Positions 20,741-31,710 of a stretch of DNA of 64,000 nt are shown here, piece after piece. The position numbers and the translations under genes were made by a program. Within the stretch, counting starts at the first letter, position 1. Each line of letters opens with the position of its first letter. Below the pieces are notes generated by a model. The model saw only the letters and a program-made list of their open reading frames with translations, was not told the DNA's origin and did no database searches. This DNA comes from Caenorhabditis elegans (Eukaryota; Nematoda; Chromadorea; Rhabditida; Rhabditidae): NCBI RefSeq assembly GCF_000002985.6, contig NC_003280.10, positions 14,380,501 to 14,444,500 of the forward strand, written 5' to 3'.

Positions 20741-23700
20741 ATGAGCTGGAATCTACAGGAACATCGACGACTACTCGCCGGACGACAGAAGCAAAAAGTG
20801 ACGACGTACAGGGATTTCATGGCGAGCAGAGGATATTTGGATACTTCGAAATTTATGTATGGTGACCTAAGAGAAATCTGAATTTTTTTGCTTTCAGGCG
20901 CACGGCGCGCAGAAAAGTTCGAGCGAGATATGTCAATTTTAATGAAAAAAAAACGTTTATTTTGACTTTAAAAACTGATTTAAAACAGTAGATAATGAAA
21001 AGAAAACTACAAAATTTGATTAAAACTATGAAATTAGATCGTTTTTTTGCTAATTTTTAAAAACTATCATAATTGTTTTTTTTGCGTCGAGGCCCATATG
21101 AATAAATCCGTGCGCCTTTAAAAACCATACAAAATTTTGGGGAATCACAATATGCGTTTTATTAAGTTTTTTCTGTTCAGGATGCAGACAAAACCCACAT
21201 TCCTTCCATTCGAATTCAACGAAGAAGAGGAACGAGAGATAAATGAGGCGATAGCAAGAGAGGAGGCGTGGATGAGACAAGAGGTACACACAGAATAATT
21301 GCTGGGAAAGAATATAAAAAGTTTACCAGAAACTATAAAACGGAGCACAAATTCTTAATTAATTTTCAAAAAGGAAAGAAAATTCAATTTTGATTTTCTA
21401 TCGCATATTCAAATGTGGATAGCGTCTGTGGGTTTTTGTCCTAAATGACAGAATACAGTCCCAATCAAGGGTGTCGTTTTTCGATTTTCGATGTATTTGA
21501 GGGAAAATCCAAGAAATTTGGATTTTCCGAAAAATCTGGAAAAAAATGTTCAAAAAAATTTGAAAATAGAACACTGTTTCAAAATATCGGAAAATTGAAA
21601 ATGTTTCGTTTATAAACCGAATATAACTGTTAAAAAATTTATGACATTTTTCTAAATTTTTTAATAATTTTTTTCATTTTTGAGAAAAAAAAATTAAAAG
21701 GGCTGAATTATTCGTTTTCCGGCTGTTTTAATTGAGTTTTCTTTTTTTTTTTTGTGAATTGAAACATAATTTGTGAATTTTTCAAACATTTTTCCGTAAA
21801 GAAAACTTTTTAAAACGCCAAATAATTTGTTTTTTTTTAAATTTTTTTGATCGAGACAAAAAAATATCTAAATTTTCAAAAAAGTCTCCAGTTTATTTTC
21901 CTACTAATAAATCAAAGTAAATACAACAATCTAGATTAACAATTAACATTCAATAAATTTATTCCAGGAAGAAAACAAAACAAGTGGCTACGACTCCTCT
22001 GGAAATCCGATTCGTTCCATCACGTCTTCAGGTGACACCCAACGAGCTCCACCATATGTCTCCAATCTTCTACCGTCTTCCAACGATTCGCCTGATGATA
22101 AGGTTATCAAGCAGGTGCGAATTGTAAAAGAAAATTTGAAAAAAAAATAATTTTTAAAAAAACGAGAAAATGGTGCATTTTTCAAAAATACGCTGATTTT
22201 TGTAGGAAAAACTGACTTAAATGAAAAATTTGTGCAAAATTTTTCAAAAAGTCGATAACATTTTAATTATACACTTTTTTCATGAAAAACCAAATTTGTT
22301 GTTTTTGGCATTTTGAGAAAATTAAGAATCGTTCCATTTTTTTTGAAAATGGGAATATCAAAAAAAAAGATTTTCTGAAGGTAAAACTATAGTTTTACCA
22401 AAAAGTATGCTGATTTTAGTAGGAAATGTTAAAAAAAAATCTGAAAAATAGAGAAATGACAGGATATTGTGAAAAATTGAGAAAATAATTTTTTCTAAAT
22501 AGAAAATTCGAAAAAAAAAATTCCACAAAAATTGAAATTCTTTCCAGGTTTTGGATGTGATGTTCAGTCAGGTATGCCGTTGGGATCGACAGTACGGATG
22601 GTCAAAGACACACGTAAAACGAGCCAGACAGAAGAATGATTCGGATAAAATGCAGTAGGCTTTTTACAGAAAAACTAATTAAAAAAAAGAAATCGGAAAA
22701 GAAAAATTTTAGGAGAAAATATTAGCCTTTTGTCGTTTTCTAGAAAAAAAATCAGAAATGTTCGATTTTCTCAGGAAAAAACGAGAAATTTTAAATTTAA
22801 AAAAGAATTTATCAAAATTAGAAAAAAGTCAAAAATTAAGAAAAACATTTTTTTCGGAAAATATAAATAGTGATTTTTTTAAATTAAAAATGGCAAATTT
22901 TTTCAATTTTCTTCAGAAAAAAATCCAAAAATTCGATTTTTTGATTTAATTCGAAAAAAAAAATCCGAAAACAGCCTGAAAATTAACATAAATGCCAGAT
23001 GAATAAGAAAAAAAAATTTCACTAGAATGTTCAGTCTTCGAAAATTTCGAATGAACCAACGTGAACTGCTCATCACGGATCACATGGAACGTCTCAAGAA
23101 GGAGATCAACAAGCGCCGAACTAGAATGGAGAACGAAGCTGAACAGCAGTGCGGATTGCTGACACCGTGGAGAAAGGCGAGAGCTAGACCGCATCGGGGT
23201 GAGTTTTTCGAGAAAGTGATTTTTTATTAAAAATGTATTAAAAAAAGGGTTTTCCCGAAAAATTGAAAAAATGTTCACATTTTTTTTCAAATTAATAAAA
23301 ATTTTTAAATCCTTCCAAAATGTTTGTGGCGCCACGGATTCAAGAATTTGTCGAAATCCGGATCTTCTCGATCTGGCACCGTGCCAACGCTTATTATTTT
23401 TCTCGAAGAAAAACGTGGTTTTTTGAAATTTTCTTCTGGAAAACACGCTAAACAACACACGTCGTGTGTTGTACCGGGGCATCGTTGTCAGATTTTACTT
23501 CGAGAAAAATTGAGTTTCATGCGTTGGCACGGTGCCAGATCCGGAAAACGTAGATCCAGAATTCCACAAGATCTTGAATCCATGGTGCCTAATTTTTTTC
23601 AAAAATATAAAATGTTTCAAAAAACTTCCAAAATGTTTGCTTGCTCGTAGATTCCATTAAATTTGTCAAAAGTGCAAAAATTAAATTTCTTAGGACTCTA

Positions 23701-26700
23701 TGAAATACTGCACTGTTACCTCTTTCTCTTTCTCATTCGAATTAAATAATTTTTATTCAAAAATTCTGCTCCAGCACTTTTCTTATCAGGCTTTTTTAGA
23801 AACTATTGAAATATGTTATTTTTCTTGTCAAAAATTCGCCCTTTTAGTTCACACATCACACTCGTTTTCGGTTTCCTTTGTGCCACGACGTAAGCGTTCG
23901 TCCATATTTGTCTACAGTCTCTTATTGTTGACCAAAAGCCCAACATGTGACACTTTTCTGTGGTCTTTCACGTGTCTTTATCGGTCTAATATAGTGGGTT
24001 GAAGCTTAATTTGATGAATCATTCCGATCGTGAATTATATTTTGAGGGAACTGTAGAGCTTAGAGAGCTTAGAAGTATTTCGACGTGTAACATCTACAAT
24101 TTCGTTCACTGGTGCAAAGCCGATATACGAGGATCTGTATCCGTTTTTAATCTATGAAGGCCCTACACGTCTTTTTTCTGCCAGGTGAATGAGTTTTAAC
24201 TTAGTCTGCAAGTTTCTGGCCAAGTCCAAATCAGAGTTCTGGTCTTAGCTTTCAAATCACTACAACTTCCTGTGCACAGTAACTCGCCTACGATTTTTTT
24301 CCCAAATATGGTAGTCTCGACAACGACCCATTTTTCAGACGAAAAATTGCGTTCGTCTTTGAGTAGGACTGTAGTTCTATATCTGAAAATGGGACCGGGT
24401 ACCGTATTTTCGGGGCGAAAATTGCAGAACTTTACATCTGAGCAAAAAAAACTGCCGTTTCCCCGTCCAGAGCGAAGGATCTGGACAAAAGAGGCACTGT
24501 TACCGACTTTTACATTTTTCGTGGTGATAATATGATTTAAGACAGCTCGATACGTTAAAATTTGAACTTTTTGGGAAGATAAGCTTTAGTAGTGATATAT
24601 GTCCATCTTCGCCGATCACATCCATTCATCACGTGGACTCCGGGTGTCTGTACCACGAAGCATAATTGAATGAGTCACGCGACCTCAGATTTGAATATAG
24701 ACTCCGCCCACCTTTTGACGAGAGACTACACTGCTGTGAAGAGGCGAAAAGAATGACATCATAGAACACCCTTTCGATTGTATATGCCGTCTCCCTCTCC
24801 TCGGGTCAACACATCTGCGCGTATTCAGCCCGATTGCTCGTACATTCGTCGAAGAGCATGGTAAATCGAGAGACGCAGACGGCGTAGAAACGAGAGAGAC
24901 GCGGAAAGAAGCGCGCAGAATGTTCGAGAAACGCGGAGAAGAAAACTGGTGGTCGAGGCCCCCCGCGCGGGAGAATATATAAGTGTGCCAGGAAGCTATT
25001 CCCAACTAGATTTCTAGATCCTATCCATCTGAAAATTTGAAAAAATGGTTCTCCGAACTGTTATTCTGCCTACTGCAACCTACACTGCACCATCACAATA
25101 TTGCCCATCTACCGTACTCTCCAATCTCACCCTATCATGTCCTTATCAGGACCAGGAAGCAGATGCGAGTCTTGAGATTTCCGATTTCGCTGAAGTCCTC
25201 CCGAAATTTGAGTCTGCCGAGCAGGATTGGAACTCATTCGGGTATCTGCTCAATGAGCAGCCTGGCACGTCGTCTGATAAGACAACGACGCCCATCAAAA
25301 AGATTACTGTATTCCAAAAGCCTGTTGAGCCTATTGGTAAGGGACCAAGACGGCGAAGACGGTGTGCGGATAGAGAGATTTCTGAATTAGGTAAATTTTT
25401 GGAAAAATTTGCCCTATTAGACGACTCTAAGAGGCGGAAGATTCTAGATAACCTCGAAAAAATATTTAGACAAATTTTGTTCCAACTTTTCCGTATTTGT
25501 GGCGACCACTGTTTGTTGAACATATCGCGTCGTTTATTATGTGTTTTTTCGTTACTTTATGCATTCTTTTGGTAGATGAGTGCAAAAAAAAACAGCAAAA
25601 GCTTAAAACTACAGCACTCTAATGACACACAAAAACATTTTTATCTAACAAAAATTTGTCGTGTCGAGACCGTGGTTTTAGAGGGCAAAAATCGCAAAAT
25701 TTGCCGTTTGGATAATATTTTTGCACCCATCTACCGAAAATGTACCTTTTTTGACTAAGAAAGGTATGATAATCATAAAACGGTGAAAATTTACTCTGCG
25801 ATACGGAGAAGTTTGAGATTTTAGCTAAAACTTGACTGTTTTATTCTTATCAATTTTAACTTTTTAATTTTCAGCGGCCAAACCAAAAGCTGAGGTGAAA
25901 AAGGAAGTCATAAATCCGGCTGATATCACTCTGGGCGGAGATACTTATGATTATGTCAAGGAACAGAAGGTAAGATTTCGAAAAAAGTGATTTTCCCAGT
26001 GAGACCTGAAATTTTTCCAGCCAACGGAATCAATCGCCACCAACGTTTCTCGTCGTCGCCGAACTTCTGCGAATCTCTCAAAATCTGAAGATGATCGGGA
26101 CAAGCCGGAAAGCCAATCCACGGCTCCAAAGTCAAAAGAGCGTCGTACTTCGGAGCCGCCAGCGTCCCACGTGGCGTTCCACACTCCAGGATCCGCGACA
26201 CCACACGACATAAACCTATCCATTGAGCATTGCACCTGTCAGAAGATTTTCGACGCGTCGAAGCTGTATATTCAGTGCGAGCTGTGCGCTCGTTGGTACC
26301 ATGGCGACTGTGTTGGAGTCGCCGAGCAAACTATTTTGGGTTTGGAGCACTGGAGCTGTGAGGAATGTATTGAGGAGCAGGAGAGAGTCAAGGATCAGCC
26401 GGCGTTGTACTGTGTCTGTCAGAAGCCATATGATGATACAAAGTGAGTTTTGTTGGCATAGAAATAAGAGAATAATTCAGGTAAATTTGCAGATTCTACG
26501 TTGGGTGTGACAGCTGTCAAGGGTGGTTTCACCCGGAATGCGTTGGGACAACACGTGCCGAAGCCGAGCAGGCCGCCGATTACAACTGCCCGGCATGCAC
26601 TCGAGAGGCTGAAGGCTACGAGTCGGAAGCGTCAGATGTGTCGGGTTCGAGTCGTGTTAGTGTGCAATTAACGTGAGTTCACACATTGTTAGAATTTTCA

Positions 26701-27258
26701 GTTTTTCGGAAAAATTTCAGACGCGCCGACTATACTCATGTCTTTGAGCTCCTCGAGCTTCTCCTCGAACACCGTATGAGCACACCATTCAGGAACCCAG
26801 TAGATTTGAATGAGTTCCCAGATTATGAGAAATTCATCAAGAAGCCTATGGGTTAGTATTTCCGAAACGTCGTCAAACTTTGCATTTGAAATTTTTCAGA
26901 TCTCTCAACAATAACAAAAAAGGTTGAGCGCACCGAATACCTGTATCTATCGCAATTTGTGAACGACGTGAATCAAATGTTCGAAAATGCAAAAACCTAC
27001 AATCCCAAGGGCAATGCTGTATTCAAGTGCGCCGAAACGATGCAGGAAGTGTTCGACAAAAAGTTGATAGACGTTCGCGAGCAAATGACCGCCCGTCAAC
27101 AGATGCTTCTTCTAGCTACTGCTCAACAACAGGACCCGATGAGTTCTATCAGAAAGCGTGTCCAGTCGGAAAGCCAGCGAACTGTCGACTCGTTGGATAT
27201 CGATTCGGATCAGCTGTTGCCACTGGATGCGAATCTTATGAGACTTTATGATTTTTGA
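20741..27258 (+). CDS. nurf-1: NURF-1 C-terminal isoform (two PHD fingers and bromodomain)
   Basis: Exons: 20741-20856, 21181-21283, 21968-22114, 22548-22654, 23026-23198, 25875-25969, 26021-26442, 26493-26672, 26721-26851, 26900-27258, giving 610 residues with all phases consistent. The start [20 protein letters not shown] follows an in-frame stop (20717) and a TTTTCAG acceptor at 20653, so it can be an independent trans-spliced mRNA. A second acceptor at 20758 (CTACAG) is also in frame with exon 15 (phase 0) and could make a full-length protein that skips the exon 16 stop. Domains are a basic coiled-coil region ([20 protein letters not shown]), PHD ([20 protein letters not shown] ... WSCEECI), PHD ([20 protein letters not shown] ... 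NCPACT) and a bromodomain (exons 25-26: [40 protein letters not shown]). These read H3K4me3 and acetyl-lysine in the BPTF family. Confidence 0.92.
21413..21680. repeat. Single-ended relative of the intron-4 foldback
   Basis: GTGGATAGCGTCTGTGGGTT, TTTGTCCTAAATGACAGAAT, ACAGTCCC and later CCGAATATAACTGTTAAAAA match one arm of 12361-12430. A CAAGGGTGTCGTTTTTCGAT insert at 21467 belongs to another family, also seen at 56981-57050. Confidence 0.65.
23328..23590. repeat. Foldback repeat, same family as 14034-14160
   Basis: GGCGCCACGGATTCAAGAA, TCTGGCACCGTGCCAACGC on the left and GCGTTGGCACGGTGCCAGAT, AGATCTTGAATCCATGGTGC on the right form inverted arms. A central hairpin pairs AAAACACGCTAAACAACACA with TGTGTTGTACC-type sequence. 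Confidence 0.85.
24976..24983 (+). promoter_or_regulatory. nurf-1: TATA-like box for the short nurf-1 form
   Basis: TATATAAG sits in GCGCGGGAGAATATATAAGT, 69 bp upstream of the ATG at 25045, with GC-rich flanks and GAGAGACGC repeats upstream. This is a classical core-promoter arrangement and fits an independent internal start. It is inferred from sequence only. Confidence 0.6.
25045..27258 (+). CDS. nurf-1: NURF-1 short isoform from internal first exon
   Basis: The alternative first exon 25045-25390 begins [20 protein letters not shown] and ends in [14 protein letters not shown] plus one base. It joins the shared exon at 25875 in the same phase as exon 23026-23198 does, then follows the shared 3' exons to TGA at 27256-27258, giving 510 residues. 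The product keeps both C-terminal PHD fingers and the bromodomain but lacks the DDT and ISWI-contacting region. It could compete with or retarget the complex; that role is inference. The matching phase, the good GTAAAT donor and the upstream TATA-like box support it being real. Confidence 0.8.
25608..25735. repeat. GGCGCA/GTCGAGACC-family repeat, degraded
   Basis: TACAGCACTCTAATGACACA, TAACAAAAATTTGTCGTGTC, GAGACCGTGGTTTTAGAGGG follow the family order, but the GGCGCA core is lost. Confidence 0.55.
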
Positions 27259-27475
27259 GATTTTTCCTCTTGTTTTTTTATGTTTTTCGTAGTCACACAG
27301 TGACTTTTCACTTGTTACGTTGACAATGTTTTGTAAGAATAAAATTTCTTTTCGATTTTCAATGAAAAATGTTTAAAGCACAGGTTCACGGCTAAATAAA
27401 AACGTTCCGCTTTATGTGAAAATTCATGACAAATAATCGAATGGAGCAATTTTTGACTCAAACTATAATTTTTAA

Positions 27476-27780
27476 TTACAACACTCTTTAAAGGCGCACA
27501 CCCGTTTATTTAACAAAAAAAAAATTGTGTCGAGACCGGGTGCCGTATTTTTGGTGCAAAAATCGCATAATTTTGCATAATTTTTTATAATTTTTAGGAA
27601 AGAACAAAAAGCGGCAAAATCGACGAAAAATGTATTGAAAGCGTTTGAATTTGCAGTTTTGCCGCCTTGGTTTCCGTTGGAATTGGAGCGCGATTGCACT
27701 TTGGTTTCAAAAATTGGTCACGAAACTACATTTTTTAATGCGATAAGGTGCACACCTTTAAAGAGTACTGTACTCTGAAA
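27476..27780. repeat. Paired inverted copies of the GGCGCA/GTCGAGACC repeat
   Basis: 27476-27570 reads CAACACTCTTTAAAGGCGCA, AATTGTGTCGAGACCGGGTG, CCGTATTTTTGG. 27700-27780 carries the reverse end (TGCGATAAGGTGCACACCTT, TAAAGAGTACTGTA). Together they form one foldback element with a spacer containing GGAGCGCGATTGCA. Confidence 0.8.
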
Positions 27781-27929
27781 CATTAATTGCTGCTAAATTT
27801 CCCCGATTTTAGCTTAGTTTTTCAATAAAAACTCAAATCTAACAATAAAATGCATAATTTTTACCAAATCGTGAGAAAAACTATAGAAAATCGATTAAGT
27901 TTATCAGAAAACTAAATGTTTTAACTACA

Positions 27930-28020
27930 GTACTCTCTCAAGGCGCACACCCGTTCGTACTTAACAAAAGTAATTCGTGTCGAGACCGGGTACTGTATGT
28001 TTGGTGGAAAAATCGGATAA
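27930..28020. repeat. GGCGCA/GTCGAGACC repeat copy
   Basis: ACAGTACTCTCTCAAGGCGC, ACACCCGTTCGTACTTAACA, GTGTCGAGACCGGGTACTGT is a clear single copy, 150 bp from the previous element. Confidence 0.8.
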
Positions 28021-28097
28021 TTTTGTGTCTTAAAATTATATTAAAACAAAAAAAATTAATAAAAAAGTTTGAACTTAAATTTTTTATTCCCTGTCCT

Positions 28098-28114
28098 CCC
28101 CCCCCCCCCCCCCC
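28098..28114. repeat. C17 homopolymer tract
   Basis: Seventeen consecutive C residues (G17 on the minus strand) follow CTGTCCT, about 140 bp upstream of the next gene's ATG. Long G/C tracts are rare and unstable in C. elegans, and they are sites of deletion when the FANCJ-like helicase DOG-1 is lost. Confidence 0.9.
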
Positions 28115-28250
28115 GCCTATCAATCTGACGTGTGATCTTGTTCAAAAGTTTATTTATATATATTTTCGGACCATTCGTATAAAGTTGGATGAAATCTTTT
28201 GAAGATTGAAACTTCTGGTCATTTCAATTTTTATATCACTTCGTTACAAA

Positions 28251-30309
28251 ATGGATTCCGATCTGAAAAAAGTTCAAAAGAATAGGTAAGCCGGAGCGGT
28301 CTTGGAACGAAGAAACAACTTCTATTTTCAGTGATCAGAAACAAGTTTCAAAAAGCAAAACAGCAACTGCGCCAACTGAGCCGTTTAACAGTAAGGCTAC
28401 TGAGTTGCCGTCAATTCTCAAGCCGAAGTTCCCGTCGGACAAGGTCCTGAAGAAGAAAAAATCCGGTGACATGTTTGATCTTGTAGGACAGATCGTCATC
28501 GATATCGTTGATGATAATCCTGACGATGATGACCGACAGGATGAGGCTACAACGGTGGATACTGTACAAGAAGGAATCGGAGCAACGGTCGATGTAACTC
28601 TTGTCGTGAGTTTTTGAGGAGCAGAGAGACATTGTTTTAAATGAAAAACAGTGAGCGCTTTTAAGGAGCACAAGAGTCTTTATTGCATTCAAGTTTTTTT
28701 TTAGTAATTGGAGAACATGAATCGAATATGAAATAACCGGGTAAACTAAAATTTCAGGAAGACGTCGCTGAAAAAGCACATGAGCCAGCTTCAACTCCAA
28801 ATGTTGCTGACCGATTGCAAAAACCAGTTGCAAAAGATGATAATAGCGCTCCGGTAGAAGAAGCAAATAGGAAGAAGAAAGAAGGCAAAGACCCCAAGAA
28901 TTCAGAAGAAGCAAAGAAGAACAGTAAGAAGGGGAAAAACGGCACAGCAAGACGATCCGCGCTGAAAGGAGTCACTATTCCACCGGTGAGCTATCTAGAA
29001 AAGGCCAAAAATTTCTGCACGAAGTGGGATTCGAACCCACGCACCCATACGAGTACCAGAAGACCCAGTAAACCATCCGTGCGGTGAGTAACGTGCAGCG
29101 AGCGAGAGTATATGAAAAGAATGACAGAGAGTGAGAGAGCTTGCGTATTCAAGAGGCTCCATAGAAAATTGACGAAAAAACACTGGGCTTTTATAAAAAT
29201 TTAAATTTCCAGGTAGCAGCTTCTTTACCTTGTCCTCCACCCCCACCTCCTTTGAGTGAGCGGAAGAAGAATGTAGGCCCAAAGCCATGCGTTGGTCCAG
29301 CACAGAAAAATTTGTCGAGCCAACGGAAGCATAGCTCAAAACGAAACCGAAAAGGGCTCTTGAGAAATGTGGCTAAACTATGGGGCCGAAAGTCGGATGG
29401 CATCGCCAATCCGTGAGTTATTCAAACCAGACTGCATCCCTACCGTGAAACATTTTCAGAACTAAAGCAATGCTGTCGAAAAAGTACGTGCCACCGGATT
29501 ATGGAGTGAACCCTGTCGATTTCATGCCGGACCTTGAATGTTATTTTAGCAAAAACGACATTACTGTTCGTGATAAAAACAAGTGTAGCAAAGGAGAGGT
29601 TTTTGTTGAAAAGCTCCCATTTTGGTTGGCACGACTGCCGAGTGACGATGACATTCCGAAGGCTCAAATTCAGGCTCATCGGCCGCTGAAGCAAGCATTT
29701 GAAGGAAATCCGTCATTGCTCCTTCCGAAATGCCCAAGAACACTGCCGTTTTGTGAACCGGACTCTGACACACTGGAAAAGTTTAAGCAAGTTGATAAAC
29801 AGATGGGAACCGATGTACCTGAACAGGCATCGAAAAGATTGTGTACAAACACTTTTTATGGAACCCTAATGTTTGAAAAAGACAAGAGTGCGTCTGAAGA
29901 GGTGAAAAAGAAGGTAGACTTTATTGACTAGCAATATATTTTTTGCGAATTTTAAAAGTTTTCAGAAAGAGGAACCAAAGTTGAAGTCTCTCGGAGAAGA
30001 GAGTGTGAAAGTGAACTTTAGTTTCCCTCCGAAACCAATCTTGTTTATTTACTCCAGGTAAGCTTGAGACTAAGCCGAAGCCTTATGATTTTTTGCAGAA
30101 AAAATCGACCAAGACCACCGGTGAGAGAGGACGACAAAAGCCACAGCTGCAAAAAGTGCCACCCCAAAAACTTGAAACCGGAGCGAACGTTCAAAAAGTG
30201 TGAATGGGTGAAAATGAAGAAGGGCGACGAGAAAAAGACTGTGACCAACTCGGCCAACTCGAAATCTGACACGAAATCGGCTTCTTTTTCAGCAGAAGGA
30301 CGGAAATAG
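28251..30309 (+). CDS. Unrecognised Lys/Ser-rich nuclear-type protein
   Basis: Exons: 28251-28285, 28332-28605, 28758-28985, 29213-29412, 29460-29913, 29966-30057, 30099-30309. All phases agree and give 497 residues. I do not recognise a domain. The protein is highly charged, with repeated basic clusters (KKKKSGDMFD, NRKKKEGKDPKNSEEAKKNS, KKGKNGTARR, KRNRKG), an acidic DDNPDDDDRQDE run and a short Pro run (CPPPPPPLSERKKN). The C-terminus has CKKCHP ... FKKCEW, too few Cys for a standard zinc finger. There is no signal peptide or membrane segment, and the basic clusters suggest nuclear location. It is upstream of and co-oriented with dsb-2 at 293 bp spacing, so the two could be co-transcribed. 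Intron 3 carries a tRNA-like sequence on the opposite strand. Confidence 0.8.
29017..29082 (-). pseudogene. tRNA-like sequence (probable tRNA pseudogene) in an intron
   Basis: On the minus strand GCACGGA (29082-29076) and TTCGTGC (29023-29017) form a 7-bp acceptor stem with one G-T pair. GTGGG-TTCGAAT-CCCAC is a perfect T arm with an exact B box (GGTTCGAATCC). The A box TGGTTTACTGG has one mismatch to the consensus. However, the element is only 66 nt, the D stem pairs poorly and no anticodon stem with a sensible loop forms. I therefore call a degenerate or tRNA-derived sequence rather than a working tRNA. Confidence 0.55.
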
Positions 30310-30601
30310 TACTTGTAGCTTAAAATGAATTATTGAAATTGAGGGGAAACAATTTTTCGGAGAAAAACAGGAACTATTATTTAAATTAAAATATTTTCGA
30401 GAAACACAGAAACATTTTGTGTAGTACAGTAGTTAATTGAAGGGACCTGCGCGATGTTTTATGCTGGGTCTCGCAACGCGCACACATATAAAATGGCTGT
30501 TACCGTAGTTGTTTAAATTTATTTGCTCCGGAATTCGTTTAAAAAAAATTCATTTTTGATCAGTTTATTTCAATAAATATCTCAATTTTTACAGAAAAAA
30601 A

Positions 30602-31631
30602 ATGAGTGCACGTGGCCTGAAAGTTGAGATGTACTACAAATTAGCGGAAAAAAATGAAGCAGAGGTAATTTTCGCGTAAATATGTTTTTTTTATTTGAGT
30701 TTTTCAGACTAGCGATGTCTCTATACTTATCGACGGACATAAAAGAAAGTTCGCAGTCATCTGCAATGGAATCGGAAGAGAGATGGTGGATTTACACTAT
30801 GATTCCAAGAAGTTTCCGAGAATTTTGTAAGCCGAACAATTATTTTGTGTTAAATAAATTTTAAAAAAATCAATTTTCAGTTCCCGAGAACGGCATCTCT
30901 ACGTGATGTTCAGTGAAAGTACCAGCGATGGATTTCGATTGACATTCGGCGCAACAGAACGCGAACAATTTCTGAGAATCATGCATTCATTGGGATGCCT
31001 GCTGGACACCGCAATCGTGAAATTCTCCCAACAATCGAGTTCATCCCAACCTCCACCAATGCGTCGAGATTCTACAGCAGTGTTCAACAACAGCTACAAT
31101 CAATATACTTCATTTCAACAAGCCTCTCAGCCGAGAGTTTTTTCAACCATTAAATTGGAACTTTCTGGAGATTCGTGCAATTCGGCGTTCCAGCCGTCCC
31201 AGCCGACTGGATTTCCAGACAACCAATTATTGACGATTAAAAAGTCCTCGTCGAACCAAATAGTAGGAAAGTACCATACTGTTTTCTGTAAAACTATTTT
31301 TCAGTCTCTAAGCGTTGAAGTAGCCGACAAATGCATTCAAACTGAGGATTTGGTCGATTTGCTGGCTGACGATGAGTATTGCATGCGAAAAGCACTGAGG
31401 AAAATGATCGAAAACCCAAGTTTTATCAAAGCCGTCGCTGCTGCAGAAAATACACTGCAGTATATTCCACAAGCGGAACAAGAGGGATTGGAAGATGTGA
31501 GAATATATTTGTCTAAAAACAATGGAAAGAATGTAATTTTCCAGGTCACCGAACCACCAATAAACGATATATTCTTTGATCGTTTTCATCAACCACAGCT
31601 TGAGCAACACGATTCTGTTCCAGAAGATTGA
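30602..31631 (+). CDS. dsb-2: DSB-2, meiotic double-strand-break factor (Rec114-like)
   Basis: Exons: 30602-30664, 30708-30826, 30881-31262, 31305-31496, 31545-31631, giving 280 residues. The last two introns (42 and 48 bp) are divisible by three and stop-free, so retention would also be open. The N-terminus (MSARGLKVEMYYKLAEKNEA ... FAVICNGIGREMVDLHYDSK ... RLTFGATEREQFLRIMHSLG) has the beta-rich pattern of a PH-like Rec114 domain. The middle is Ser/Gln/Pro-rich with four SQ sites (FSQQ, SSQP, ASQP, PSQP), candidates for ATM/ATR phosphorylation. The C-terminus is helical (EYCMRKALRKMIENPSFIKA). DSB-2 promotes SPO-11-dependent breaks on meiotic chromosomes. The name is from memory of gene order and sequence, and I am fairly but not fully sure. 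Confidence 0.78.
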
Positions 31632-31710
31632 TTATTTGGAAAAATTCTAAAAATTTAAACTTGTATCATTTGAATCTGTAAATTTTTTTTCAAGTATATT
31701 TAAGAAGCAT

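Larger units (their letters stand above)
23199..25044. other. nurf-1: Long nurf-1 intron holding a foldback and an internal promoter
   Basis: This intron joins the exon ending at 23198 to the exon at 25875. It carries the foldback at 23328-23590, a partial GACCGGGTACCGTATTTTCG copy near 24392, and from about 24600 a more GC-rich stretch leading to the TATA-like box at 24976. Short open frames at 23700-24002, 24272-24535 and 24685-25005 lack splice context and are not called. Confidence 0.6.
27259..28250. other. Intergenic region rich in repeats, with nurf-1 poly(A) signal
   Basis: AATAAA at 27338-27343 ends nurf-1. The rest holds a paired foldback of the GGCGCA family (27476-27780), another copy (27930-28020) and a C17 tract (28098-28114). 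No coding exon is seen. The promoter of the next gene must lie in the last 100-200 bp. Confidence 0.65.

Noticed and set aside
24685-25005. 106-residue minus-strand frame over the short-nurf-1 promoter
   Set aside because: No splice or start context and it covers the TATA-like region; chance frame in GC-rich DNA.
28411-28950. 179-residue minus-strand frame
   Set aside because: It overlaps spliced plus-strand exons with consistent phase; Leu/Ser-rich antisense shadow.
29017-29082. Functional tRNA gene
   Set aside because: Too short, and no anticodon stem forms despite the intact T arm and acceptor stem.
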